Source of the DNA: Streptomyces sp. NBC_01723 | GTDB taxonomy: Bacteria; Actinomycetota; Actinomycetes; Streptomycetales; Streptomycetaceae | Direction: 5' to 3' | NCBI RefSeq assembly: GCF_036246005.1 | Contig: NZ_CP109171.1 | Span: 8,668,001-8,732,000 of the forward strand | Length of the DNA: 64,000 bases | In this document: positions 8,188 to 16,831 of the stretch, in pieces | Position numbering within the stretch: the first letter of the stretch is position 1 | Layout: every line of letters begins with the position of its first letter | The notes under the pieces: generated by a model | The model's database searches: none | What the model was told of the DNA's origin: nothing | What the model saw: the letters and a program-made list of their open reading frames with translations, nothing else | Translations under genes and position numbers: made by a program

Positions 8188-9030
8188 GTGGACGCGGCAG
8201 TGGACATGGCGATCGACCGCATACGCGAGCTTTTCGGTGAACCGCTGAGCGTTTCCCGCCTCGCCGAAAGAGCCCGGCTCGGCCGTTTCGAATTCTCCCG
8301 CCGGTTCAGGGAGACGACCGGCATGAGCCCCGCCCAATTCCTCACCGCCGTGCGGGTGCACGAGGCGAAACGGCTCCTCGAGTGCTCCGGCGCCCTGACC
8401 GCCGAGGTCGCCGCCGCCGTGGGGTTCGCCGGCCCCCAGGCGTTCTGCGCCGCCTTCACGGCCGCGACCGGACTGTCGCCCGCCCGCTACGGCAGGCTGT
8501 GCCGCGAGCAGGGGCAGGCCCCGCCCGCCCCGGACCCCGGCCCCGGCCCGGAGCGCGGCGCGGTCGCCGGAACGGTCCGCCTGCCGGCGGGCCACGGCGA
8601 CGCCCGCGTCTACCTGGGCGTCTTCGCCACGCCCGTCGTGCGCTACCCGGCCCTCGCCGAGACGATCGTCGACGTGCCCGCCGACCGCCCGTCCTGCTAC
8701 CTGCTGTCCGGCGTCCCGGCGGGGCACTGGCACCTGCTCGCGGTGGCGGCCGCGGCGCCCGGCGCCGGCCACCCTCCCCGCACCGGCCCGGTGCCGCTGG
8801 CGGGCGGGGCCGGCGCGGCCGTGACCGTCACCGCGGACAGCGTCACCAGCGCGGCGGTGCGGCTGCGCCCGCCGCGGCCGGCCGACCCGCCCGTCCTGCT
8901 GGCCCTGCCCCCGCTGCGGCCGCCCGCCGACGTTGTGCCCCCGGCCCCGTGCGCGGCCTTCACCCAGCCCGAGCCGCACCCGGCGGGCATCGTGCGGACG
9001 GTGGCGGACGGGCCGCCCTCAGGAGCCTGA
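8188..9030 (+). CDS. AraC-family regulator with C-terminal beta-rich domain
   Basis: A 280-residue protein with an N-terminal AraC double helix-turn-helix (about residues 5-105: PLSVSRLAERARLGRFEFS, MSPAQFLTAVRVHEAKRL) and a C-terminal beta-rich domain of unknown ligand. GTG 8188 is preferred because GGGAGAGG ends six bases before it; GTG 8182 abuts the ribosome-binding site. The last 12 bp overlap the convergent end of the StrR-like gene. Its regulon is unknown. Confidence 0.85.
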   Translation: MDAAVDMAIDRIRELFGEPLSVSRLAERARLGRFEFSRRFRETTGMSPAQFLTAVRVHEAKRLLECSGALTAEVAAAVGFAGPQAFCAAFTAATGLSPARYGRLCREQGQAPPAPDPGPGPERGAVAGTVRLPAGHGDARVYLGVFATPVVRYPALAETIVDVPADRPSCYLLSGVPAGHWHLLAVAAAAPGAGHPPRTGPVPLAGGAGAAVTVTADSVTSAAVRLRPPRPADPPVLLALPPLRPPADVVPPAPCAAFTQPEPHPAGIVRTVADGPPSGA

Positions 9031-10206
9031 GGGCGGCGGGGTGCGGCACAGCTCCTGGCGGGCCCTGAGCTGCTCGGCGAGCAGCAGCCACTCCCTGCCG
9101 ATGTGATCGGCGATCGGCGCGATGACGGCGAGCCAGTGGGGCGGGACGGCGTCGGCCAGGCGCCGCCAGTCCTCGCCGGGCCCGGCGGCGTGGGTCTGCA
9201 TCCAGCGCAGCAGCTCCCGGCCGCCCGCGGTGTAGCGGACGGCGGGGTCGGTGGCCATCCGGGCGGTCACCGTCGCCCAGGTGGGCGGGGTGTCGGTGTG
9301 GTTGCGGCGCTGCCCCCGGCTCTCGGCCGGCCCGGCCACCCGCAGCGGCGGACGGCCCCCGCCGTCACCGGCCGCGGCGGCGGGTTCGGCCGGCGGCGCC
9401 TGGGGCGGGAGCGCACTGGGCACCGGCCGCACGTGCGGCGGCCGCAGGGCGCCGGCCCGCCGCCCGCCGCGCTCGGGGCCCTCGCCCCGGCGCAGCCGCG
9501 CGCTGACGTCGTGGACCGTGCCCAGCGACACGTCGGTGGCCCGGGCGACCTGGCGCAGCGGGGCGTGGGGGTGGGCGGCGATGTACTCGGCGGCCCGCCG
9601 CCTGCCCTCACCCGCGTCCACCGGACGCCGCCGGCCGTCCTGCCCGACGCGTTTGCCGGCCGGCGGCCCGGTGAGCGCGGACCTCTCGCGCAGCGACGCG
9701 ATCGTCTTCGCGCTCAGACCGGTGACGGAGGCGATGGCGCGGTCGGACCAGTCGGGGTGGGAGCCCAGGACCCGCTCGGCGCCGGTGACCCGGTCCGCCT
9801 TCGCCAGCGGCAGGCCGTGCGAGCCGTTGGTCTGCAGGGCGATGACCAGGGCTTCGGAGTTGGAGCAGTCCACGAAGCGGGCCCGGATGCTGTGCGCGCC
9901 CATGAGCCGGGCGGCCTCCACGCGGTGCAGCCCGTCGATGACGCGGCAGCCGTCGGCCTGGACGAGGATGGGGGGAAGGTCCGCCGCCTCCGCGGCGTCC
10001 ACCAGCAGCCGCACATGAGCGGCGTCCGTGCCGCCCTGGCGCAGCAGGACACCCGGGGCGAGCGCGGCCAGCACAACGTCGCGGGCCGGCAGTCGCTCGA
10101 AATTCCCCGGGTCGAATGCGCGGTGCGCGGGCGCCGCGACGCCCTCCATCCGGACGGGACTCAATGCACTCGTTATCGGCACGGCGTGCGCGTTGCTCTG
10201 AGCCAT
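9019..10206 (-). CDS. StrR-like ParB-family pathway activator
   Basis: A 395-residue ParB/Spo0J-type DNA-binding protein of the StrR class. The ParB-like motif VIDGLHRVEAARLMG is at about 89-103 and a helix-turn-helix (DWSDRAIASVTGLSAKTIAS) at about 152-171. StrR activates streptomycin genes by binding 29-bp sites GTTCGActG-N11-CagTcGAAc. Five sites with that exact spacing occur in this window (12282, 19858, 32317, 34890, 42517), so this protein is very probably their ligand. ATG 10206 is chosen over upstream frames because GGAG precedes it at normal spacing. No site is seen at its own promoter. Confidence 0.9.
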   Translation of the reverse strand: MAQSNAHAVPITSALSPVRMEGVAAPAHRAFDPGNFERLPARDVVLAALAPGVLLRQGGTDAAHVRLLVDAAEAADLPPILVQADGCRVIDGLHRVEAARLMGAHSIRARFVDCSNSEALVIALQTNGSHGLPLAKADRVTGAERVLGSHPDWSDRAIASVTGLSAKTIASLRERSALTGPPAGKRVGQDGRRRPVDAGEGRRRAAEYIAAHPHAPLRQVARATDVSLGTVHDVSARLRRGEGPERGGRRAGALRPPHVRPVPSALPPQAPPAEPAAAAGDGGGRPPLRVAGPAESRGQRRNHTDTPPTWATVTARMATDPAVRYTAGGRELLRWMQTHAAGPGEDWRRLADAVPPHWLAVIAPIADHIGREWLLLAEQLRARQELCRTPPPSGS

Positions 10207-10342
10207 TCCTGTAACTCCCTCTCTGCTGCCGCTGGCGACGAGGGTCGCAGGAGGGTGTCCAGCCGTGGTGGAGAGCAGGTCGACGGCGCCTCGAAACGGG
10301 CCGGGAGGGGGGCCCGCCGCGCCGGCGGCGGACACCCCCCGG

Positions 10343-11182
10343 TCAGGCGTCGCGGCGCCGCAGCTGCACCGCCGCGACGGCCAGCAGCGCCGCCGTCCAC
10401 AGCGCGAGGACCCCCAGGCCCTGCCACGGCCCCAGCAGGTCGCCCGCGCGGGCCTGCTGCTGAGTGATCATGAAGCCGGCCTCGGTGGGAAGGGCGGCGT
10501 ACACGTGCTCGCCGACGCTGCCGGGCAGCAGGCCCGCCATCGGGGTGATCACCAGGACGAAGCCGACGACGGCGGTGATGCTCGCCGCGGTGTGCCGGAT
10601 GATCGCGCCCACGGCCAGCGCGAACAGGCCCAGCAGCGCGAGGTAGAGCCCGCAGCCGAAGACGGCCCGCGCCACGCCGGGGTCGCCGATCGAGACCGGC
10701 GCCTTGCCGTCCAGGATCGGCGCGCCGATGAAGAAGGAGCCGAACGCGGTCACTTCGCCCACCGCCCACACCAGCAGCGCGAACACCGTGCCCTTGGCCG
10801 CCAGCATCGGCAGCCGCCCGGGCACGGCCAGCAGGCTGGCCCGGATCATGCCGGTGGAGTACTCGGAGGCGATCGCCATCACGCCCAGCACGCACACGGC
10901 GAGCTGGCTGAGCAGGATGCCGCTGCCCAGGATGGTGCCCGTGGGGTCCATCCTCATCTCCGCCTGCTGGGACGCATCGGTCTTGTCCCAGTTCGCGATG
11001 CCCATCTTCATGAACAGCGCAGTCAGCAGCCAGGTGAACACGACCAGCACGGCGAGCGACCACACGGTCGAGCGCACCGAGCGGATCTTGGTCCACTCCG
11101 ACAGCATCAGGCTCGCGAAGCCGGGCGCGCGGTCCTCGGCCCGCGGCGCGGACGCCCGGCCGGGCGCGGTCGTGGCACTCAC
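10343..11182 (-). CDS. ABC-2 type exporter membrane subunit
   Basis: A 279-residue integral membrane protein with about six hydrophobic segments (for example SLAVLVVFTWLLTAL, AVGFVLVITPMAGLL-like stretches), typical of ABC-2 permeases of the DrrB kind. Its GTG start overlaps the ATPase stop (GTGA), so the two are coupled. It probably exports the polyketide and confers self-resistance. Confidence 0.88.
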   Translation of the reverse strand: MSATTAPGRASAPRAEDRAPGFASLMLSEWTKIRSVRSTVWSLAVLVVFTWLLTALFMKMGIANWDKTDASQQAEMRMDPTGTILGSGILLSQLAVCVLGVMAIASEYSTGMIRASLLAVPGRLPMLAAKGTVFALLVWAVGEVTAFGSFFIGAPILDGKAPVSIGDPGVARAVFGCGLYLALLGLFALAVGAIIRHTAASITAVVGFVLVITPMAGLLPGSVGEHVYAALPTEAGFMITQQQARAGDLLGPWQGLGVLALWTAALLAVAAVQLRRRDA

Positions 11183-12105
11183 TTGACACCTCCGGCGGTG
11201 GGCACGCCGGCTTCGTACTCGACGGCGTCCTTGGTCAGTTCCATGAAGGCGTCCTCGAGGGAGCCGCGCCGCGTCGACAGCTCGTGCAGCACCAGGTGGC
11301 CGGCGGAGGCGAGTTCGGCGATCCGGGCGGCCTCGAGCCCGGTGACGTCCAGGTCGGCGTCGGCGGTGGCGGTCACGGTGGCGCCGGCCTCCCGCAGCAG
11401 TTGCGCCAGCTTCTCCCCGTCGGGTGTCCTGACCAGCACGGACTGCTTGGTGCTGCGCTCGATGAACTCCTGGGTGGAGCAGTCGGCGACCAGCCGGCCG
11501 CGCCCGACGACGATGAGGTGGTCGGCGGTGACGGCCATCTCGTTCATCAGGTGGCTGGAGACGAACACCGCCCGGCCCTCGGCCGCCAGCGACTTCATCA
11601 GCGTGCGGATCCACAGGATGCCCTCGGGATCGAGGCCGTTGACCGGCTCGTCCAGGACCAGCGCCCTGGGATCGCCCAGCAGCGCGGCGGCGATGCCCAG
11701 CCGCTGGCCCATGCCGAGGGAGAAACCCCCCGCGCGTTTGCGGGCCACCGACGCGAGCCCCACCTGCTCGACGACCTCTCCGACCCGGCGCCGGCCAAGG
11801 CCCTGGCTCTGGGCCAGGCACAGCAGGTGGTCCCAGGCGCTGCGGCCGGTGTGCAGGGCCCGCGCCTCCAGCAGGGCCCCCACCACCCGCAGCGGACGGG
11901 CCAGTGAGCGGTAGGGCACCCCCTCGACGGTGGCGGTGCCGGCGTCGGGTGCGTCGAGCCCCAGCAGCAGACGCATCGTGGTGGACTTGCCTGCGCCGTT
12001 GGGGCCCAGGAAGCCGGTGACCCGGCCGGGCTCGACCGTGAACGACAGGTCGTCCACGGCGGTCTTGTCGCCGTAGCGTTTCGTGAGGTTCTTGGCCTCG
12101 ATCAT
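11179..12105 (-). CDS. DrrA-like ABC exporter ATPase
   Basis: A 308-residue ATPase. Walker A GPNGAGKST, a signature-like FSLGMGQRL and Walker B LVLDEP are all visible, followed by a C-terminal domain as in DrrA antibiotic-export ATPases. ATG 12105 is used because GAGGTG precedes it. Transcription starts in the intergenic region that carries the first StrR-type site, divergent from the C26 hydrolase gene. Confidence 0.92.
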   Translation of the reverse strand: MIEAKNLTKRYGDKTAVDDLSFTVEPGRVTGFLGPNGAGKSTTMRLLLGLDAPDAGTATVEGVPYRSLARPLRVVGALLEARALHTGRSAWDHLLCLAQSQGLGRRRVGEVVEQVGLASVARKRAGGFSLGMGQRLGIAAALLGDPRALVLDEPVNGLDPEGILWIRTLMKSLAAEGRAVFVSSHLMNEMAVTADHLIVVGRGRLVADCSTQEFIERSTKQSVLVRTPDGEKLAQLLREAGATVTATADADLDVTGLEAARIAELASAGHLVLHELSTRRGSLEDAFMELTKDAVEYEAGVPTAGGVK

Positions 12106-12281
12106 GGTCACCTCGGTTGAATGGCCGGCGAGAGTTCTCGCCGGAAAAAAATCCCCGGCCACCTGTGATAGCAGGACCGCTATCTGTTCAGTAGTCGCAG
12201 CCTGGAGCCCGTCGTGAACGATGGCCCGCACAGCGGCGCGCAGATTAATTTGGCCACGGTGGCCGTCTGGCAGAGCGCGTG

Positions 12282-12310
12282 TTTCATCTGCTGCATTTCC
12301 TCAGTTGAAC
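12282..12310. promoter_or_regulatory. StrR-type operator, copy 1 (weak left half)
   Basis: A 29-bp site. The right half CAGTTGAAC is perfect; the left half TTTCATCTG departs from GTTCRACCG. It lies in the divergent region between the ABC exporter and the C26/AhpD-like genes. Position and spacing match the other four copies. Confidence 0.6.
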
Positions 12311-12332
12311 CCGGAAACCCACGAGGGTGGTC

Positions 12333-13088
12333 ATGAATTCCAACACGAACGGCCCGGCCCGCTCCGGGCGCCGGCCGGTGGTCGGGATCTGCGCGCGGAC
12401 GGCGCCCGTCACCCTCCAGGGCAGCGACCTGGTCGTCTCGCTGGCGCTCGGCACGCACCTGACCTACCTGTCCGAGGCGGGCTGCACACCGCTGCTGCTG
12501 CCGCTGCTGCCCGGCGCCGAGGACATCGCCGGCCGCCTCGACGCCCTGCTGGTGCCCGGCGGCCCCGACCTGGACCCCGCCCTGTACGGCGCGCCGGCGC
12601 ATCCCTCGACGCGGGCCGTGGACCCGGCCGCCGACCGGGTCGAACTCGCTGTTGTCGCACGGGTGTTGGAGGCGCGGCTGCCCGTCCTGGCCGTCTGCCG
12701 GGGCATGCAGCTGCTCAACGTGCTGCACGGCGGCACCCTGCACCAGCACCTGGCGGACGTCACCGGCCACGACGGCCACCGCCCGCGCGGCCGGTCGTTC
12801 ACGCTGGGCCGCCGCCCGCTCAAGCTGCGGCCCGGCAGCCGCGTCGCCGGCGTCCTTGACGAGGCCGAGCCCATGACGGCCTGCCACCACCACCAGGCGG
12901 TCGACCGCCTCGGTGAGGGCCTGGTCGCCACCGGCTGGGCCGAGGACGGGACCGTCGAGGCCGTGGAAGTGGCCGGCCACCCCTTTGCGGTGGGCGTGCA
13001 GTGGGAGGCGGGGCAGACCGCCGACCGGCGGCTGCACCGGGCGCTGGCCCAGGCGGCCCGGGCCGGCCAGGCCGTGCCGCAGAAGTGA
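12333..13088 (+). CDS. C26 gamma-glutamyl hydrolase-like protein lacking the catalytic His
   Basis: A 251-residue class-I amidotransferase-fold protein of the PuuD/C26 group. The nucleophile elbow is intact (VCRGMQ, Cys122) and LVPGGPDLDP and ACHHHQAVD are typical. The C-terminal GVQWHPE motif reads GVQWEAGQ: the His-Pro pair is missing after Trp224, so the usual Cys-His-Glu triad is incomplete. Family enzymes hydrolyse gamma-glutamyl amides. In this cluster a glutamylhydrazide is a natural substrate guess, but activity is uncertain. ATG 12333 follows GAGGG. Confidence 0.85.
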   Translation: MNSNTNGPARSGRRPVVGICARTAPVTLQGSDLVVSLALGTHLTYLSEAGCTPLLLPLLPGAEDIAGRLDALLVPGGPDLDPALYGAPAHPSTRAVDPAADRVELAVVARVLEARLPVLAVCRGMQLLNVLHGGTLHQHLADVTGHDGHRPRGRSFTLGRRPLKLRPGSRVAGVLDEAEPMTACHHHQAVDRLGEGLVATGWAEDGTVEAVEVAGHPFAVGVQWEAGQTADRRLHRALAQAARAGQAVPQK

Positions 13089-13150
13089 ACCAACCGGAAA
13101 ACGGCGCCTGGACGGGCCGCCTGATGTCGATCCCCATGCGAAGGAGAAAC

Positions 13151-13657
13151 ATGTCGCCGCGGATGCCCAACCCCTCGTTGGTGGTTCCCGACGTTCTTCC
13201 GCCGATGCGCGCGCTGGTCAAGGCCGTCAACAGCGTCGGTGTGCCGCTGCAGACGCTCGTGCTCATCCACCTCAGGGTGAGCCAGATCAACGGCCGCACG
13301 GTGCAGCTGCCCACCAAGCAGCGCGAGTTCGAGGAGGCGGGGGAGGAGGACCACCGTCTGCCGCTGGTGGAGGTCTGGCGGGAGCAGACCTGCTTCACCG
13401 ACGCCGAACGCTCCGTGCTGGCCCTGGCCGAGGCGGCCACGCGCATCGACGGCCGCCCGGACCCCGTCTCGGACGAGGTGTGGGAGGAGGCCGCGCGGCA
13501 CTGGAACCAGGTGCAGCTGGCCGCCGTCGTCATGCACATCGGCCTGGTCAACCTCTGGAACCGGGTCAACGTCGCCACCCGGCAGGAGCCGGTGGACTGG
13601 CGGATCAACCCCAAGACGTGGACCCCGATGACCAGCCGGCTCACCCCGGCGCCGTAA
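13151..13657 (+). CDS. AhpD/carboxymuconolactone-decarboxylase-like protein without cysteines
   Basis: A 168-residue all-alpha protein of the CMD/AhpD-like fold. Where AhpD relatives have CxxC after ING, this one reads SQINGRTV, so it cannot do thiol chemistry. Closely similar in sequence and length to the protein at 36098 (shared NPSLVVP start and HIGLVN.WNRVNVATRQE end). The ATG is preceded by AAGGAG. It follows the C26 gene by 62 bp and is likely co-transcribed from the first StrR-type site. Function unknown; an accessory tailoring role is plausible. Confidence 0.82.
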   Translation: MSPRMPNPSLVVPDVLPPMRALVKAVNSVGVPLQTLVLIHLRVSQINGRTVQLPTKQREFEEAGEEDHRLPLVEVWREQTCFTDAERSVLALAEAATRIDGRPDPVSDEVWEEAARHWNQVQLAAVVMHIGLVNLWNRVNVATRQEPVDWRINPKTWTPMTSRLTPAP

Positions 13658-13663
13658 CCCGCG

Positions 13664-13719
13664 ACGCGTTCGGGGCCTGGCCCGGCGGCCGCAGCCGCCG
13701 GACCAGGCCCCGAACGCGT
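13664..13719. terminator. Strong bidirectional terminator
   Basis: ACGCGTTCGGGGCCTGG (13664-13680) pairs perfectly with 13703-13719, with an inner GC-rich stem between them. It lies between convergent genes (AhpD-like and 2,3-dehydratase). Confidence 0.85.
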
Positions 13720-13721
13720 TT

Positions 13722-15095
13722 TCAGCGGCCGGCGGTGGCCGTGCCGAGGACGGCGAGCAGCGTCCGGGCCTGCACGTTGACGTAACGGCTGTGCCCGGCC
13801 AGCCAGTTCAGCTGGCCCGGCGTCACCCACAGGTAGCCGCGCGGAGCCCGGGCGGGCGTCGTCGCCTCGTCTGTCTCCACGATCAGGTAGCGGCTCTCGG
13901 CGTTCAGGAAGCGGCCGCCCTCCTCCGAGTGCACCGCCGAGTACCGCACCCGGTCGGGGCGGGCACCGAGGAACGCGTCGAGGAACGGCGGGCGCGGCCC
14001 GCCCGCGGGCGGCTCGTGGTTGGAGGGCACGCACTGCACGGTCGGCGCGAGCTCGACGGTGTCGAGGAAGCCGCCCTCAAGGCGGGCGTGCACCAGGACG
14101 TGCCCCACTCCCTCGAACACCCGGTAGGCGAAGCCCACGACACCGCGCTCCACCGGCTCGATGAGCGGCTGGCTCCACCCGGCGACCTCCCGCCCGGCGC
14201 CCTCGACCGAGACCGCCACCACCCGGAAGAACCGGCCGTCCGGGCGGCCGATCTCCCGCGCGCCCCGTCGCCACCCCTCGACGCCGGCCAGGGGAACCCG
14301 GCGGGCGTGGACGTCGTGGCGGGCCCGCTCCCCGGTGAACCAGGCCAGCAGCTGGCCGTCGGAGGCCAGCGCCCGGGTCCCGTCCGCGGGCGCCGGGGCG
14401 CTCGCCAGGACGGTGCGCGCGTCCATGTTCACGACGTTGTCCTGCCCCAGCAGTTCGAGGATCTGCCCGAGCGTGAGCCAGCGGAAGGAGTCGTCGGCCG
14501 CAACGTCGCCGTCCACCTCGACGATCATGTTGCGGTTGCGTTTGCGGTAGAACCAGGCGCCGTGCTCGGACTGCAGGACGTCGGTCAGGACCCGGCCGGC
14601 AGCGGGGTCGAGGAAGTGCTCCAGGTACTTCACCTCCGCCCCGCCGTGCGCCTTGGTGTAGTTGCTGCGGGTGGCCTGCACGGTGGGGGAGAGCTGCACC
14701 AGGTTGGGGTTGCCGGGCTCCATCTTCGCCTGCATCAGGAAGTGGAGGACACCGTCGAACTCCTTGGCCAGGATGCCCAGGATGCCGATCTCCGGCTGCA
14801 CGATGATCGGCTGCTGCCACCCGGCCCCGTCCACCGTGACGTCGAGTCCCTCGACGGTGAAGAACCGCCCGCTGCGGTGGTGGAGGTTGCCGGTGCCCGC
14901 CGCGAACGACCACGCGTCCAGCTCGGCGAAGGGGATCTTGCGCACCACCGCCGCGGTGCGCAGGCGGTGCTCCTCCAGCCAGCCCGGTATCCGCGCGGTG
15001 GCCGTGTGCGCCCCCTCGGGCGCCGCGGCGGAGCGCGCGAGCCGCTCGGCGGTGCCCGCCCGGGAACGGTCGACCAGCAGCAACGTCGCGCTCAT
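13722..15095 (-). CDS. NDP-hexose 2,3-dehydratase
   Basis: A 457-residue member of the EvaA/TylX3 family. The internal duplication typical of the family is visible: ILGILAKEFDGVLHFLMQAK in the first half matches VVGFAYRVFEGVGHVLVHA in the second, and LSPTVQ matches LAPTVQ. It removes the C-2 hydroxyl of dTDP-4-keto-6-deoxyglucose, working with a 3-ketoreductase (a candidate lies at 37918). The start ATG overlaps the stop of the 4,6-dehydratase gene (ATGA). Confidence 0.93.
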   Translation of the reverse strand: MSATLLLVDRSRAGTAERLARSAAAPEGAHTATARIPGWLEEHRLRTAAVVRKIPFAELDAWSFAAGTGNLHHRSGRFFTVEGLDVTVDGAGWQQPIIVQPEIGILGILAKEFDGVLHFLMQAKMEPGNPNLVQLSPTVQATRSNYTKAHGGAEVKYLEHFLDPAAGRVLTDVLQSEHGAWFYRKRNRNMIVEVDGDVAADDSFRWLTLGQILELLGQDNVVNMDARTVLASAPAPADGTRALASDGQLLAWFTGERARHDVHARRVPLAGVEGWRRGAREIGRPDGRFFRVVAVSVEGAGREVAGWSQPLIEPVERGVVGFAYRVFEGVGHVLVHARLEGGFLDTVELAPTVQCVPSNHEPPAGGPRPPFLDAFLGARPDRVRYSAVHSEEGGRFLNAESRYLIVETDEATTPARAPRGYLWVTPGQLNWLAGHSRYVNVQARTLLAVLGTATAGR

Positions 15096-16072
15096 GCCCG
15101 CACCCCGCCGTCCGTGAGCGGCTTCCACCAGCGGGGGTTGTCCCGGTACCAGGCGACGGTCTGCGCCAGGCCCGCCTCGAAGGCGGTCAGCGGCCGGTGG
15201 CCCAGCTCGCGTTCGATCTTCGCCTGGTCCAGGGCGTAGCGCCGGTCGTGGCCCTTGCGGTCGGTGACGTGGCGGACCATGTCCGCGCCCGCCCCGCACA
15301 GCTCGGCGATCCGGTGGGCCAGCGTCAGGTTCGCCACCGCCGTGCCGGCACCGATGTTGTAGACCTCGCCCGCCCGGCCGCCGGTCAGTACCCGGTGCAC
15401 CGCCCGGCAGTGGTCGTCCACGTGCAGCCACTCCCGCACCTGCCCCCCGTCCCCGTACACGGGCACCGGACGCCCCTGGAGCAGGTTGGTGACGGCCAGC
15501 GGGATGAACTTCTCGGGATGCTGGTAGGGGCCGTAGTTGTTGGAGCAGCGGGTGACTGACAGGTTCAGCCCGTGCGTGCGCACGTACGCCAGCGCCACCA
15601 GGTCGGAGGCCGCCTTGGACGCGGCGTAGGGCGAGTTGGGAAGCAGCGGGGACTCCTCGCTCCACACGCCCTGCTCGATGGAGCCGTACACCTCGTCCGT
15701 CGAGATGTGCACCACCCGCCCGACACCGGCCGCCAGACACGCCTCCAGCAGCGCCTGGGTGCCCTCCACGTTGGTGCGGACGAAGACACCGCCGCCGCGG
15801 ATGGAACGGTCCACGTGGCTCTCGGCGGCGAAGTGCACCACCGCGTCCTGGCCGCGCACCACGCCGGCCAGCAGCTCCCGGTCGAGGATGCTGCCGCGCA
15901 CGAAGGCCAGCCGCGGGTGCGCGGCGGGCAGGTTGTCCCGGTTTCCCGCGTAGGTCAGGTCGTCCAGGACCGTGATGTGGGCGTCCTCGAACTGCGCGAA
16001 CCCGCCCTCCAGCATGGTCCGTACATAGTGCGAGCCGATGAATCCGGCACCGCCCGTGACGAGAATGTTCAT
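15092..16072 (-). CDS. rmlB: dTDP-glucose 4,6-dehydratase
   Basis: A 326-residue extended SDR. Motifs: Rossmann TGGAGFIGSHY at the N-terminus, the DLTYAGNRDNL loop, STDEVYG with the family Asp-Glu, and YAASKAASD with the catalytic Tyr-x3-Lys. It makes the 4-keto-6-deoxy intermediate for all deoxysugars of the cluster. The ATG at 16072 has no clear ribosome-binding site of its own; a 13-codon upstream ORF with one ends across it (see next entry), suggesting coupled translation. Confidence 0.95.
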   Translation of the reverse strand: MNILVTGGAGFIGSHYVRTMLEGGFAQFEDAHITVLDDLTYAGNRDNLPAAHPRLAFVRGSILDRELLAGVVRGQDAVVHFAAESHVDRSIRGGGVFVRTNVEGTQALLEACLAAGVGRVVHISTDEVYGSIEQGVWSEESPLLPNSPYAASKAASDLVALAYVRTHGLNLSVTRCSNNYGPYQHPEKFIPLAVTNLLQGRPVPVYGDGGQVREWLHVDDHCRAVHRVLTGGRAGEVYNIGAGTAVANLTLAHRIAELCGAGADMVRHVTDRKGHDRRYALDQAKIERELGHRPLTAFEAGLAQTVAWYRDNPRWWKPLTDGGVRA

Positions 16073-16110
16073 GAGACCACGTCGCAGTCGCCGTACCGCG
16101 CTCGGAGCAT
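16069..16110 (-). CDS. Possible 13-codon leader ORF coupled to the 4,6-dehydratase
   Basis: ATG at 16110 is preceded by AAGGGG at good spacing and reads 13 codons; its TGA overlaps the dehydratase ATG (ATGA). The dehydratase itself has no clear Shine-Dalgarno sequence, so reinitiation from this leader is a reasonable reading. No conservation data. Confidence 0.35.
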   Translation of the reverse strand: MLRARYGDCDVVS

Positions 16111-16140
16111 GTCCGTTTCCCCTTGTGTGTTCCGGCCGGA

Positions 16141-16318
16141 AGAAGAAAAAAAAGGGGGGACTCGTGACGGGCGTCCCCGTCCGCCGATGCTGAACGGCCG
16201 CCCTCGAAACCCTCTCGAGACGTGCTCGAAAGGAAGACTTCCGAAGACGGCCGCCGGCCGGAAACAAAAAAGCGGGGAAAGCGAGAGAAGGCGAAAAGGG
16301 GGAGTGGGGGAGCGGGGG
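16141..16318. other. Purine-rich gene-free tract
   Basis: Upstream of the dehydratase operon, with A/G runs (around 16141-16157 and 16264-16316) unlike the surrounding GC-rich DNA. It presumably holds the promoter of the minus-strand sugar operon. No palindromic site recognised. Confidence 0.4.
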
Positions 16319-16666
16319 TCAGCTGTCCTGCAGCAGCCCGACGACGTTGCCGTCGAGGTCGGTGAAGGTCGCCACCCGGCGGCCGCCGCCGACGTCCTTG
16401 GCCGGGCCGGTCACCGTGGCACCCGCGGCACTCACCTCGGCGAGCTTGCCCTCGATGTCGGCCACGTGCCAGTAGGCGACCTGCGCGTCCTGCGCCCCCG
16501 CCGGCACCAGCCCGACGTGCTGGCCCGCGACGTCGAAACCGACGTAGTACTCCGAGTCGGTCTGCGGCTCGATGCCGAACAGGACGCTGTACAGCTTCTT
16601 CGCCGCCGCCACGTCCGCCACGGGATGCAGCACGGTCTTGATTCCCTGGATGGCCGAGTCAGCCAT
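16319..16666 (-). CDS. VOC/glyoxalase-like protein
   Basis: A 115-residue single-domain VOC protein (IKTVLHPVADVAAAKKLYS at the start, ATFTDLDGNVVGLLQ at the end). ATG 16666 follows GGGAG; GTG 16672 is an alternative. Such small VOC proteins often bind or modify a small aromatic. The role here is unknown. Confidence 0.85.
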   Translation of the reverse strand: MADSAIQGIKTVLHPVADVAAAKKLYSVLFGIEPQTDSEYYVGFDVAGQHVGLVPAGAQDAQVAYWHVADIEGKLAEVSAAGATVTGPAKDVGGGRRVATFTDLDGNVVGLLQDS

Positions 16667-16831
16667 GGTCACTCCCGGGGGGGTTGGAATGGGTTCGCCT
16701 CATGCTAGGGAGCCCCGCCGGCGCCCCGCACCCTCACACCCCCTGCCTCGAGCCGGTCTCCAGGCGCTCTTGAGCGTGAGCCGACAGGGCGGTGCCACGC
16801 TGCCAGCGCGCTGAAATCAGGAGGGGAAACT

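Noticed and set aside
12186..12220. GTTCAG...GTGAAC pair as an extra StrR site
   Set aside because: The half-sites are about 34 bp apart rather than 29 and poorly match; the site at 12282 fits the spacing.
15092..16267. Longer start for the 4,6-dehydratase
   Set aside because: The upstream extension is Arg-rich, lacks a ribosome-binding site at any start and is not part of the RmlB fold.
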